Shown here: positions 1-12,400 of the stretch, one piece after another | Layout of the letters: every line of letters begins with the position of its first letter | Position numbering within the stretch: position 1 is the stretch's first letter | Origin: Capitulum mitella | Taxonomy: Eukaryota > Arthropoda > Thecostraca > Pollicipedomorpha > Pollicipedidae | DNA length: 64,000 nt | Assembly (NCBI GenBank): GCA_030062745.1 | Contig: CP099842.1 | Span: forward strand, 21,175,822-21,239,821 | Reading direction: 5' to 3' | The notes under the pieces: generated by a model | What the model saw: the letters and a program-made list of their open reading frames with translations, nothing else | Databases searched by the model: none | What the model was told of the DNA's origin: nothing | Made by a program: the position numbers and the translations under genes

Positions 1-273
1 GGCTACCTGCGACGACCGACCGCAGCGCGGCGCCGTCACGCGGCTGCCGGGTCTGCCGCCGCCGGCGGTCACATGACTGTCTGGGACCTCCGCCGCTGAC
101 TGGTCCGTGCCTGTTCAGACGTGCCGCCGCTGACTGCCACGTGACTGGCGGAACTCATCACCGCTGACTGTGGCCTGACTGTCCGGACCAGTGCCGGCGG
201 TCACGTGACTGTGTAGACCACTAACGCTGAGTGTCGGGTGACCTGGTCGCTGACTGCGCCGTGCCCGCCGCAG

Positions 274-454
274 GTCTGGAGGTGATTCTGGAGGAGCCGG
301 AGGACGAGTACGTGACCTCGTCAGAGGAGGAGGAGGAGCCGGCCCAGCGCCGCTCGCTGCGCTCCCTCGAGGGCTCGGAGGGCATCGGCTCGGCGGAGGG
401 CGACTCCGGGCTCCAACGCCTCGGTCGAGTCCAGCAGCGGCGTGCACAGCGCAG
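274..454 (+). CDS. PH-actin gene, exon 1 in window (acidic region, one surplus base)
   Basis: The acceptor is CCGCAG before 274 and the donor is GTACGT at 455. It encodes an acidic run (LEEPEDEY, then SSEEEEEP) followed by a Ser/Gly-rich tail. The open frame ends in phase 2, but exon 2 needs phase 1. Dropping one base near 412-416 gives a Ser-rich tail ending VHSAG and restores the phase. Confidence 0.7.
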
Positions 455-3400
455 GTACGTCCGCTACGGCCAGGCGGAGAGCCCGCGGCGAGATGCAAAG
501 CATCTATGTAGCATGACTGCGTCCGCTGCACGTCGCCCGCATGACTCCGTTTGACGGGAAGCATCCCGCTATGTGTGCATTTGTGGTTGGTCGTCATGCA
601 GTCGTGATGATAATGCGTAAATTCGTCTCCACTGAACCGTGCTCGTTATTCGGCTGGCGAGTCGGCGGGAAAATTGCAAATGTCGGGTCCACATGCTGAC
701 CACCACACCGTCGTGTAGTGTCCCTGACGGCACGTTAAACTTTCGCCACAAAATCAGCCGTTACTTGGAATTGCACCATCAGACGTAGGGGTCACAGGAT
801 ATGCAACAAGCACTACTTTACACGGGCCCCAATCCCCTGCATCACCCTAGCAGACCATGGGGTCAAACTGTCACAGCAGAATGATGTTTCAATGCATCAA
901 TAACAAAGGAGCCAAACCCTATCGCCACGTCTTTTTGTATTGGCGTAGACGGCGTCGTTTCCAGGGTCAGCGGCGATCCGTCCTACCAAACGTTTTTCTG
1001 TTTGGCGTTTTTTGTCTTCCAGACCCTGTCCAGGTTTAACGAAAGGTTACCGTGTAGCCTAGCAGCGGAGCTTTTTTGCGCTATTTCCGCTGCGGGCACG
1101 GAGATTTCCGCTGTTCGACGCACGGTTGCGGAGAAGACCCGCAACGGAGAACATGGCGCCTCGGCGCCTGTCCATTTTCCCCCAGACTGACGCGCTCCGC
1201 CGGAGGAGAGCCGCGGCTAACGGCGGCAGACTTGGTGCGGACCGACGCGCCGCGTTTGTCACACTTTCACGCCGCACGGGCGGGCAATGAGCCGCGGACA
1301 GGCCGCGCCTTCAGCGAATGTGCAGTTATCTCTGGTCGGGTTTGCTGGGCGGCGAGCGAGACGGCCAGCGAGGACGTCAGCTGGAGGTACAGCGGTAGCG
1401 AATTGCGCCGATCTTGGAAGCATTTCAGCTCTCTTGGATTGCTTCGCAGTGCCATTATCGTTAGAGCAGTAGAAATTTGGCCACGTGCCGAAAAGTGCCG
1501 GTGATTAAGCCTGAGCAGCGGCTCCGTGCGTCGGTCGTTCCGCTGTCCACACGGATTAAAATTCTGGTCGCGCTATGTAACCCCTCGGATCACGGGAGCG
1601 TTTTTATAGCGCTCAGCGCCGCCGCTGGTAGCCGTGAGTGGTCGAGCTCGGGCTCAGTTTGTTTTGAAGCCCCACTTGTGTAAAGCGGCGCCGCCAGCCG
1701 GCGGAAAATTACAGGTGCCGTCCTGCCGGTTGCTTTACGAGCCCGCTGAAGTCGGCGGTCTGGCCGCGGAATGCTCTGCGTGCGGTCTGTCCGGGCGTTC
1801 ACGATCTCACCGTCTGGCGGCGCCGGAGGCGGCCGTCTGCAGCGGAGCGGTATTGGTTCACTGCAGATCCTGCCGTCAGCGGGGTCTGCTGAACGTTCCG
1901 ACAGTCACCGGAGGTAACGTTAAAGAGGAAACTCTGACGTGAGCTGTAAAACATTGTGGAAACAACGGGGCTCCGGAAAAAACAAGTGGCCATTTAGTCA
2001 ACACAGACACCTTAACCAGTGCTGATTAACAGCGGGGCTAAAAGTCGTTGTGGACGCCAATTTGACGGCTGCGGAAGTGGTTGCCGTCTCTAATGCCGGT
2101 CTCAAACTGACGCACATATGGCGTACACATACAGGAACCACTGGCGATCCCCTTCGGTAGTGTCTGTGCCCCTCGCTGGGACGGCGGTAGGCTGCTGTGT
2201 CCTTCCAGCCCAGTCGATGTCAGGCGAGAAGGACCGGTGTGCCCGGTCTCTGGTCGTTCTGAGGACGGGGATTGACCGGTCAGTGCCGCCCGTGGCCGGT
2301 CTCAGGACGTCAGTGGACGACCGCGTCCGTCGGAGGGCCGGTGTGAGGCGTGGACCGGTCAGTGCCGCCCGTGGCCGGTCTCAGGACGTCAGTGGACGAC
2401 CGCGTCCGTCGGAGGGCCGGTGTGAGTGTGGACCGGTCAGTGCCGTCCGTGGCCGGTCTCAGGACGTCAGTGGACGACCGCGTCCGTCGGAGGGCCGGTG
2501 TGAGGCGTGGACCGGTCAGTGCCGTCCGTGGCCGGTCTCAGGACGCCGCTGGACGGCTGTGTCTGTCGGAGGGCCGGTGTGAGGCGTGGACCGGTCAGTG
2601 CCGTCCGTGGCCGGTCTCAGGACGCCGCTGGACGGCACTGACCGGGCTGTGGCCGCGGCCGGACGCGCTGGCCCCGATGTGCAGTCTCTGTGTCGGCGGG
2701 GACGGGCCGACCGGAGGCGGAGGCGCAGGCCGGCTAACGGAGCCCGCCGCCGGCGCCATCATTGGCCCGATTATGCCGGCCGTCATCCGCCGGGGACGGG
2801 CGGCGCCGCTCCCAGGCCGCCGGAACACGGCCACCGCGGCCTGCCGCCGCCGGCCCTCTCACAGCGGGCAGGCCGGCAGCCGGCGGACAGACCGACAGCC
2901 CGCCGCCGGCCCTCTCAGAGAGGCGAGGACAAAACGTCTCTGACGTGTTTTGCCAGTGATCACTGGTATTCGCTCCCCACCATCACCGATGATCATTTCC
3001 CTCACAGCGCTCAGGAATTGTTACCAGCCCTTCTGATGGCCACACGATTTCTTTGGGGCTGGCACGTGGTAATGATGTTAATTCATGACATGAAAATGAA
3101 TAAGGTGTTGTTTAACAACAATGTTCCCCGACACTTTTTCTATTTTGCTCAAAAGGCCTCATTTAGTCATTATGTATATGCAGCACAACTCACATAATTG
3201 CAGGCCACGGGTTCAGATTAAATGTGCTTGCACCCGGAACGCCATATCACTATCTGACTTTCTCACGTGTGGAATTTTGCAACAGTCATTAGGGCTCTGA
3301 CTATAATTGAGCAGTCCATACATACCGGGATGATACTCAACTTTTAAGGTAGCATTTAGCTGCATTCAGTCCTGTTCCAGTTCTGCTGTGCTTCCTCAAA

Positions 3401-6400
3401 TTGCTTTGGTCTTCTCGGTAAATTTTGCACGCCATTTTCGTATAAAAAATCCAGAGTGATTGTTCATGGCTCGTCTGGCGAGGTTCGCCATGGTCTGGTC
3501 ACAAGGTTTCACCCCAAATGAGTCAGCGTAATTGGCGCCATCCGGTGAGCAGCCGGTGTCTCCGTATCACCTGCGCACGAGGCCACCACCCGTCCGGTGG
3601 TCCCCTGCACTGCGGAGAACCTGCTCCTTCTGTGCTCCGGTCTACGGACACCACTGTCCTGCCCACCGACCCTCCTCTCCTTGGCCCGCGTCCGGCCTGT
3701 CGAACACGTGATCGCACGGCTTCTGTGTCCGATGCTTGACGGGCGGACACGGCTCCCATGTCCGCTGCTGGACCGGCGGACACGGCTGCCGTGTCCGCTG
3801 CTTCTCGGGCGGACTTGGCTCCCTGTCCGCTGCTGGACGGGTGGACACGGCTCTCGCGTCCGCTGCTGGACCGGCGGACACGACACCCATGTCCGCTGCT
3901 GCACCGACGGACACGGCTCCCGTGTCCGCTGCTGGACGGGCGGACACGCTGCTGGACGGGCGGACACGGTGCGGCGCGGCGGCCATATGTCGCGGGCCGG
4001 CCGTCGGCTCCCACCGTGTGGCGGGCGGCCGACACTTCCTGGTGTTTTCCGGGCCGTCAGGCGTCCGCCGGCCGGGCGGCGCCGCCAGCTGTCGGCAGCT
4101 GTCGGCAGCGGCGGACTGTCGCGGCCCGACGGCGCGGCCGGGACTGGTACTGCGTACTGGACGGACCGTCGACAATAGGTATGGTCTGTCGAGACTAACT
4201 CAGCATTAGTTCATGTTGAGGACGTCGAGTTTCCACCACCAATGGTGATGTGAAGTCGCTTCCGGAAACAGCGGAGCTTGACACGTTAGTTGATATAAAC
4301 TGCGTTGTTAGCGTTAAATTCGGCAGCAGGTCTCCAGGGCCGTACACCGACGTGCCCTGCGCCGTTGTTTGGACTCGGCCGAGCCCGGCCGCGTCGCGCC
4401 GCCGCCGCTCCGAACACCGTGCCGTTCCGTTACGCCGCCGGCCGGAGACGGGACCGGAGGCGGTGCCGGAAGCCGCCGCTTCCCAGGCGCCGGTCCGCCG
4501 CCGGTTGCATGGGAGGCTGGCGTGCACGGCGGCGCGCGCCGGCCGCCGCGCCGTGACCGTGCTCAGCTGGGCCCGAGGCGCGGGGAGCGGTGGCACGTGA
4601 CCGGGCCGAGGTGACGCCGGCTCCGGCGCCGGCCGGGCCGGGGAGCCTGATTTACGCCGGGAACGGACGGACCAGCGTTCACGGGGCCCGAGGCGGGACG
4701 ACTGACCTGGATGGACGCGGGCGGCGGCGTCCGTCGGTCGGCGCCTGAGAATGTGGGCTGTAAGGTTTTCCGGTCCGCGGCGGTGTGCGCGCTCTGCGGC
4801 GAGCCCGTTCTGGGTCGGCTGGCGGCGCCGAGATCGCGGCTCCGACCGCCGGCCGATCCGAGATCTGGACAGCCGTATCTCTCCCGGCTCGAGATCCGGC
4901 CTCCGATATCGGGGTCGCCGCGAGATCCGGCCTCCGATACTCGGGCTGACGGGAGATCCGGGCCCCGATGTCCGGCCGGAACGAGATCAGGTCGTGGGTG
5001 GGCGGTCGGAGCCGCAGCCCGGGCGCCGATGGCGGCCGCGGTCGGGAGGACGGCTCGTGTTGTGACGGGTAACGGCGCTGTCACAGCCCCGCCCCGGCTG
5101 ACTGATGACCGGAGAGGAAAGCCGGCTGTTGTCTCCGGATTTTCCGCCGCGGCGCGTCGACACGCTGGAATTACGCCCGCCCGCGGCCCGACTGGCTTCC
5201 TGTGTACGACTCTTCTTGCCGCGGAATGACGTTGTTTACAGGCCACTTAGCTCAGAACAGTTGGGTTTAATATTCCCAGCGAACCGTTAACTTCCACTTC
5301 ATTCTGAGCAGCCGCTATAAACCATGAGCGGAATTTGCCTGTCTCAGACCATGGCGTAGACAAACATTCGCACAAGTAGCGAGTGCATTTCCATACTGTA
5401 TATTCCACTTCCTCTGTGATGGATAACAAGAGTCTGAAGTCTTCCATTTACAGATATTAGGCTTGCATTATATGTACAATATGCACGCAACAGATTGCTC
5501 TTTGCATGCTTTTTCATATGTGAACAAAAACTATGCACTAGCTTTACCGTTTCCGCTTTACGGATGTCTGAGTCCCGTCCAAACTTTTCAAGTCGATTGG
5601 GCCGTAAAACAGATGACGCCTCTTTGTGGCATTTAATACATTCCGTAGAATTCCTCGAACAACTTCCAGCGAAGACCAGCATTCCTCTGCCGCACATTCC
5701 CGTAATCTGGGAGCCAGCGGCCGCCACACGGAGGGCGGGACCTCAGCCGGAGATGTCCATTCTCTGCCGTCAGTACCTGCCGGCGCCGCTGTCAGCGGCC
5801 CGGGACCGCGCGGACGCGGCTGAATGACCGGGGCGCCGCCGCCGGCCCGGCAGGTCGTGGTCGGGCGTTGCTCCGGAGTGTGGCGTCAGCTGACGGCCGA
5901 TGCCGGACAAGTGCCGCGCGCTGTCTGGGCGCCGGAGGGGCCGGCCGATCCGTATGGCCTCTCTGCGGGCCGGGGGGCCGCGACTGGCTCCGGCCTCCGT
6001 TGGCGAACCGAATAGAAATCGGCCCTCTTTCTCCGAAATGAGAAGCGGCGTTCCGTTATGCCGTGTGGGCGTTTCTATTTAGATAGGTCCCGATATAGAG
6101 GCATCTGATACTTTTATGTACGTTGGGTCAGGTGGACCGATATTTCAATGCAAACGTATGTCTTGTGATTCGCAGACAGCACAAGATGAAGACATGTAAA
6201 TTACATAAGGAAACAGGTCGGACGGTACTGGTTGTTGCGAATCGCTGCCTGCATTTCTAGACATTTATTGCCAATAACTGCTCGCTGTACCGCGGGCCGG
6301 AGGCTTTCCCGGCCGCGCCGTTGTCTGGCTCAATCAGCGCCAGCCGGGGGCAGCGCCTCGCCGGGCGATGACCCGCGCTATCTTCGTCGCCGCGATAAAA

Positions 6401-9400
6401 CAGCCTCCACAATCACCGCCTCGCCGTTTGCTCAGCCTCTGATCACGCCAGGCAATCCGCGCTGGTTCCTGCAGCGCCGGAGACGTCACGAGTAGCGCCC
6501 TGTGCCTGTGCTGGCCGGTCCATGTTACCCGGCGATGGTGGCTCCCCCGGCTGACGCGCCTCTCCCGCCGCCGCCGCCAGGTGGCTCTCCGACGCTCCGC
6601 CAGCCGACTGACGAGCGCGAGGAGAGGATCCAGAAGGACCGCTGCGTCGAGGTCTACCCGGAGACGATGAGGCAGCGCAAGCAGGCCAAGAAACACAAGC
6701 AGGTACGTTATCGACCTTCGCTGGCGGCTCTCCGCGCCTGTCGCGGCCTGCCATGTCCGTCTTCTTTGCTGGGCTCCTCCCAGGTAGGTTGTTACTGGGC
6801 TACAGCAGGCTTCAGCGGCTCTGTTAGCCGGCGCTGGGGCTGCAGACCGCAGCGGGGTGGACGCGATGGGAGCCGGGCGGCAATGGCCGGTACTGATGGG
6901 GTTCACAGAGCGCCGCCCGCTCACAGCTGGGAACAGGTGGCGATCGGAGGCCGGGCTGGGCCGGGCCGGGCCGGGCAGGGCTGGTCTGGCTGTAAATGCT
7001 TCCGGCCACGGGACGATTCTGGGAAGATGGGCTGTCGCCCTGGAAGGAGAGAATCCTTCCAGCAGACTCCGACAAGAAATAAAGCCGTGTCAATACAACA
7101 GGAATTCTTCACTCGGGCGCGGCTGTGTCCAGGCGCATTCCCCCTAGCTCGCTCCGCTTACTGTGAAAAAAGGCTTTTACAACTTCGTTTCCAATTGATA
7201 CTTCGAGACATTTTACAACCGTCGACGTTCCATTTGGTTTGCTATTACACCCCTTTCCCTTCCCTATTTTCTCTATTTCACCGTCTCTCCTTCTTTTCCT
7301 CTCTCTCTCTCGTCTCTTCCTCCCCTCCTGTCCTGGCGACAGGCGCCGTGCCGTCCGTCACCCCCCGGCCGTGTCGGGTCGCCGCTGCTCCGCCGGGAAT
7401 CGATCGGGCCGCTCACCTGCCGGCGGCCGGGATGGGACGGCTCGGCGCCGGCGGCCTCCGGCTGCACGCGCCGCCCCGGCCGACACGGGCTCACCCGACA
7501 CCGCCGGCTCCGCCCGCCCGGCCGCCGCCAGCTCACACGCGCCGGGCTGTCGCGGCCAGGCAGCGTCCCTCCTGCAGTGGCGGCCTGCACCGTGTGTGTG
7601 TGTGTGTGTGTGTGCTGACGGCGGAGGGCTGCTGAGGTCAGAGACATGAAGGCTGGGTCGTCGACTGACGAGGAGAGTGTGAGTGGGGGGGGGGGGGGTC
7701 AGTCGAGCAGAACAGACGGCGTCTGCGTCTGGTGCCGGTGGCTGTTGGTCTGTGGTGGAGTGGCTTAGTTTCAGTCAGTGTGAAATGGAGCACAGGTGTG
7801 ACAGAGTGGCCTCGGTGCGCGATTATTGTTAAATCATGCTCATCGCGCAGTATAACTACTCTCAAACTCACGTGAGCTGATGCTCCATCGAACCCCATGG
7901 TGCGTGGTTGAAGTTAAGATACGTTCGTTTTCGTGATTCTATTGAATATTCATACTGTTTTAGGCGGAGTTCTGGTGCTATTTGTGACTCCAAATCGATG
8001 TCAATTGTCACGGTGTGACGAGCGATACATCGGTTTGTTATAATGCAGGATTAGAGAGGCCAACGCAGTGGTGGGCCCAAATCCATATTGATGGAATTCA
8101 GGTTTAAACTGTCTTGTGCTTTACGAAATAAAAACGGGACTTTGAAGTCGTGACATACTCATTTATCTCAACAAAATACAAATTCTCCCAACGTGATTAC
8201 GCCTGTAAGTCACAGTCTTGAAAAAGGTCGTGCTCCTTTTGGCGTATGAAATCGTAGCATCAGGACGCTGAACATTCCAGTAAATGTTAATGAATATTTC
8301 AGTATGAGGAGCCAACCCGTTTGCTTTGAGCTGGTGTGCATGTTCTAGAAATGGTTCCATGGTAACCCTGCCGCGCCAGCAGCAAAACCCTGTCTTCCTT
8401 TAACGGTTTTCATGCCAGAGTCGGTGCTTCGCGTGCTAGATAGCTATTGACCATTGATCTCTGCCAACACGAAGAGTATTTGCTGGCGTGAAATGACTCG
8501 TGTGCCGCGAAACGAATCCTCGCTGCTTTTGGCTGGATCAGCCCCGCTTCTGAAACTTAAGCTGAGCGAATGCGGCGAAAAGCCTCCCGGTGTGTAATGA
8601 ACTGCCTGCTCCGGCGTGACACGGCGCTGGGCGGTGGCGCGTGCGTGTGGACCATCCCACCGTGACGGCCGCTCGGCCGGCGTCCCGCGGCCCGCGTCCC
8701 GCCGTCCCACAATGCACGCCGCCGCGCTGCCTCCGCCGCGGACGTGCCGTGATTGCCGCCGACAACAAAGGCGCACATTGTTCCGAAACGGCGCGCTGTT
8801 CTGGGCCGACGCGGCGTGATGGGGTAACGGGCCGGCGGCGGCGGCGTGACATGCCCGGGGCAGAGCGGTGCCGTCGGCGCCAGTGGCAGGGCGGACGGGC
8901 GGACGGCTGCAGAGGGGTGCCGTCTCTGGCGACCAGCGGTCATGCCCGGGACCCAGGCCCGCCGCTCAGTGATGCCGGTGAGCCGCAGCCGGCCGCTCTG
9001 GAGTGAGCTGTGATCCGTGATCTGTGATTTGACTTGTGTGGATGGTGATCTGTAACATGCAGTGTTTGTGCATTTGTGTGATTCTTGTATTGTGTCCTAT
9101 CGTTTTTTCGTTGTTTTTTTTGCGCAGGGACACTGGCCCATGATTTAACTCAGTGTCGATTTGGGCTTGTGAAATCTACTTGCTGAACCGCATGCACGGT
9201 TCCGTGACGGGTGAAGACTGGATAACCGTTGTATGCATGTGCAAGTCATGGCATCTGGTCAGAACCGAGCCTTTTCTTGCGACATTTGGGGTTAATAGCT
9301 GTAAAGTTGCTGCTCCAGCTGCGGCGGCCGTTTAAGCCGGGTTGAACCAGTGCCGAGGCCGAGTGACCATTTGTCTGGCACGTTGGTTCTGTGATTATCT

Positions 9401-12400
9401 GACGGCCGACTGGGCGCTACCGTGCACGCCCAGACTGGGCCCGCCCTCCTATCAGGGCGTTTCGTCACGTAAGGGCCATTATCGCGTCGGCCGCGCCGGC
9501 GTCAGCACGTCTATCGGCGCCAGTCGGCTGATGCCAGGTGCGTCTTCCCGGCCCGCAGGTGGACGCCAAGCAGTGGTCCGACTCCAAGGAGAGCGCGCGC
9601 CGTGACGACGCCACCAAGACCCTCGACAGCCCGTCCAAGATCAAGAAGCTGCTGCCGTCGGTGAAGGCGCTCAAGTCGCAGTTCGAGAGCGCGCCCGGCC
9701 AGGAGCCGGCGCCGGTGCGCCCCCGGGCCAAGGACAAGTCGCCGGCGCCGACGAAGCCGGCCGGTGAGAAGATGGCGGCGACACCGGGAGGCGAGAGGCC
9801 GCGGCCGGCCGGCGGCTCGCCCGCCGAGCCGGCGGCGGCGCCGCGCGCGGCCAGCCCACAACCGTCCGCGCAGCAGCCGGCCGGCCCGGCCAGGAGCGCC
9901 CCCGCCAAGAAGGTCTACATCCCCGACGACCCGGTGGAGGCCATCTACGACAAGTTCGGCGAGGTGGACGAGCGCCTGCTGAAGCAGAAGATCACCACGC
10001 TCTCCTGGGACCCGGTCAGTGGAGCGCGGCGTTGTCCGTTGCTCGCAGTTTGTAGGAAAAGGCAGTCTCCAGGGTCATGCTGTTCTTTGTCGGAAATCCG
10101 GACTGTTTTGCCTGTTTTAGCCGTTCTTCAGGCGTGTAGAAAGCCATGCATAACGGATTCCAAGAGGGATTCACATTCCTGTCGTTTTTAGTCCTCCAGC
10201 GCAGTGGACTATTGTGCAGTAACCCATCAGGCAGCAGTACTTTGTATTTCTCATTTGTGAGTGAATTGCACACAGCGTGAGTTTTAAATCATCCGCGCCA
10301 TGGATATCCACGCCCCTAGAACGCTGGCTGGCCATCACTGAGTCGGCTGACGTCACTGGTGCGCTCCTCAGTCGTCGCTGGTGAGCCGACTGTACGAGGT
10401 GCCGGAGCCGGCTCACCGCTCCCAGGGCCAGGAGAAGGGCTACATCAACATCGAGGGCTGGCTGGAGAAGCTGCCCTCCGGCCGCAAGAAGGCCACCTTC
10501 TGGAACGCCTGGAAGCGGCGCTATTTCAAGGCCAAAGATGGCTTCCTGTACTATTACCAGGTAAGACTGTTGCCCATTCGACGTCTTATATGTAGGTCGC
10601 CATCCTAGATGGCATTTGCTGTTAGTTGTGCTACCGTATCTCATCAACGGGATTGTTCCGCTCCACTGCTCATTTGTTCTGCGCCCGTTTAATCTGGAGT
10701 TCAGAGTAGAGATTCGGCCGCCGAGCGTCTAACGAGGACGCCTGTGCGCCGCAGACCAACACCACAGAGAAGCCGAGCATGGTGCTGCAGCTGATGGGCG
10801 GTAACGTGGAGGCCATGGACTCGTCCGTGGTGGGCGTCGATGACGGGGTGAGTGTAGCTGCTGCCCCCCTCAGTTGGCATGCCCGCTCTGTGTTGGTGAT
10901 AACGACAGTGGGGACAGGGGAAGGGGGGGGGGGGCGCGTGCATCGGCAGGGAGCCCTGGCTGGGCTGCGGAATGACAGGAATGCTCTTGGGCTGCATGTC
11001 GGTGTCCTCGTGAAAGCTGACGTGAATTGTCTGGGGTGTGGAGACGTTTATGTTCCTGGTGAGGTACACGATTACAGCAGGCATAACACCTTATCGACAC
11101 AATTGGCCTGATGCGACGCAACAGAATGTTCGGTGAACACGACATTGGTTGTTATACGTGAATGTCCTAATGCCTAAAAGAATGCCGGTGCTTGGTTTTG
11201 GTTACTTGTTGCATTGACATCGTTGACTGCATCCCTTCGAACTCACTATTTTAAATGCGAATCGGAATGATTTGTCGGCATAAAACTCCTTTTTAACAGG
11301 GACGTAGCCTACAAGCCAGTTAGAGGTTGAATCATACCACACAATTGTTTCATTGAAATGTCATGAACAGTCGGCAGGACCTGTTTTGACATGTTAAAAT
11401 GCTCCCTTTTACGCGGGTAAGTTGAACTTAACGCGGTGTTCTTTGTTCCTTCAAGAACATATCGCCAATGCCCCATTCATACACGACCTTGAGCAATGCA
11501 AGCTATTGCATCTCGCACAAAGTGTATATTTTATGCAAGCCCTGATGGTTATGATATGACAACAAAAGTGAATCGGAATTGTACGTCATCGTAACTTATA
11601 TGGCTGTAGCTACGTCCCTGTTTCCTAATGTTTCTCGTCGTCATAATCTTCGTCATTGCATTTCTCTAACCTCGTCTGTTTTTCTTCGTCCGGTGGAAGG
11701 TGCCTCAGACGGTCCCCATGCTGGGGCTGGATGATGGGGTGAGTGAAAATGATCACTTTCATGACCAGTTTTTACACTGACCTGTTTGTTTACATAATGG
11801 CTGCTTTAGGCGACAGCCTTTCGATGAGCTATCTGAAAGTCCTTTTGTACAAATGTCACGATAAATTGATGGTGCTCAGCAGCCTTAGTGTTCCTCAAGT
11901 CTGTTCCGATCCGTCAACACCAGCACGTCCCTCAGTCACAGCCGAAAATTTCTGCCACTCATGTACCTACCAAGCCCTAATTGCACCCCAGCACGTGTCT
12001 GCCGGCCTCTGAGTGCCACCCGAGTCTGTCCACTGATCCCTGAGTGCGGTCCTTTTTGCAGTTGCCGGTTCCTGAATTTCCTTTGCTTTTACCGAGGATC
12101 TGCCCATTCCCGAATGTTCTCCCGCTTGTATTTGCCGAGTCCTAAATGCGTCCCGCGCCGTGTGCCGATTTCCCAGTGTTCCCCCACCTTATCTAACTGC
12201 GCCGGAGTACACCATTGCCTGTATTTACCGACCTCCGAGTGTGTGTGGACCTGTATTTGCCGTCCCCGGGTACGACTCTGCCTGATTGTGCCACGCCCTG
12301 AACGCCTCGGCCTGTGTCGGCCGTCCGCAGAAGGGCCGGTACGTGGTGGTGCGGTGCAGCAGCCGCCAGGAGGCCGAGCGCTGGACGCGCGCCCTGCTCT

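Larger units (their letters stand above)
455..6580 (+). other. First intron in window (6.1 kb), repeat-rich and GC-mosaic
   Basis: No conserved exon was recognised. GC-rich blocks (1200-1330, 2200-2930, 3700-4200, 4380-5200, 5700-6010) alternate with AT-rich ones. It carries three tandem arrays listed separately. Long open frames here fall in GC-rich repeats and look like by-products of composition. Confidence 0.6.

Noticed and set aside
2118..3197. Long + strand open frames over the 79-bp repeats
   Set aside because: The repeat length is not a multiple of three, so successive units are read in different frames; the composition is GC-rich and no domain is visible.
3509..4209. Overlapping open frames on both strands rich in Arg, Pro, Ala and Thr
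   Set aside because: They are readings of the 33-bp minisatellite and a GC-rich flank; every frame is open, which indicates composition rather than coding.
4563..5246. 227-residue minus-strand open frame
   Set aside because: It lies in GC-rich intron with the 31-bp array; no domain or splice support.
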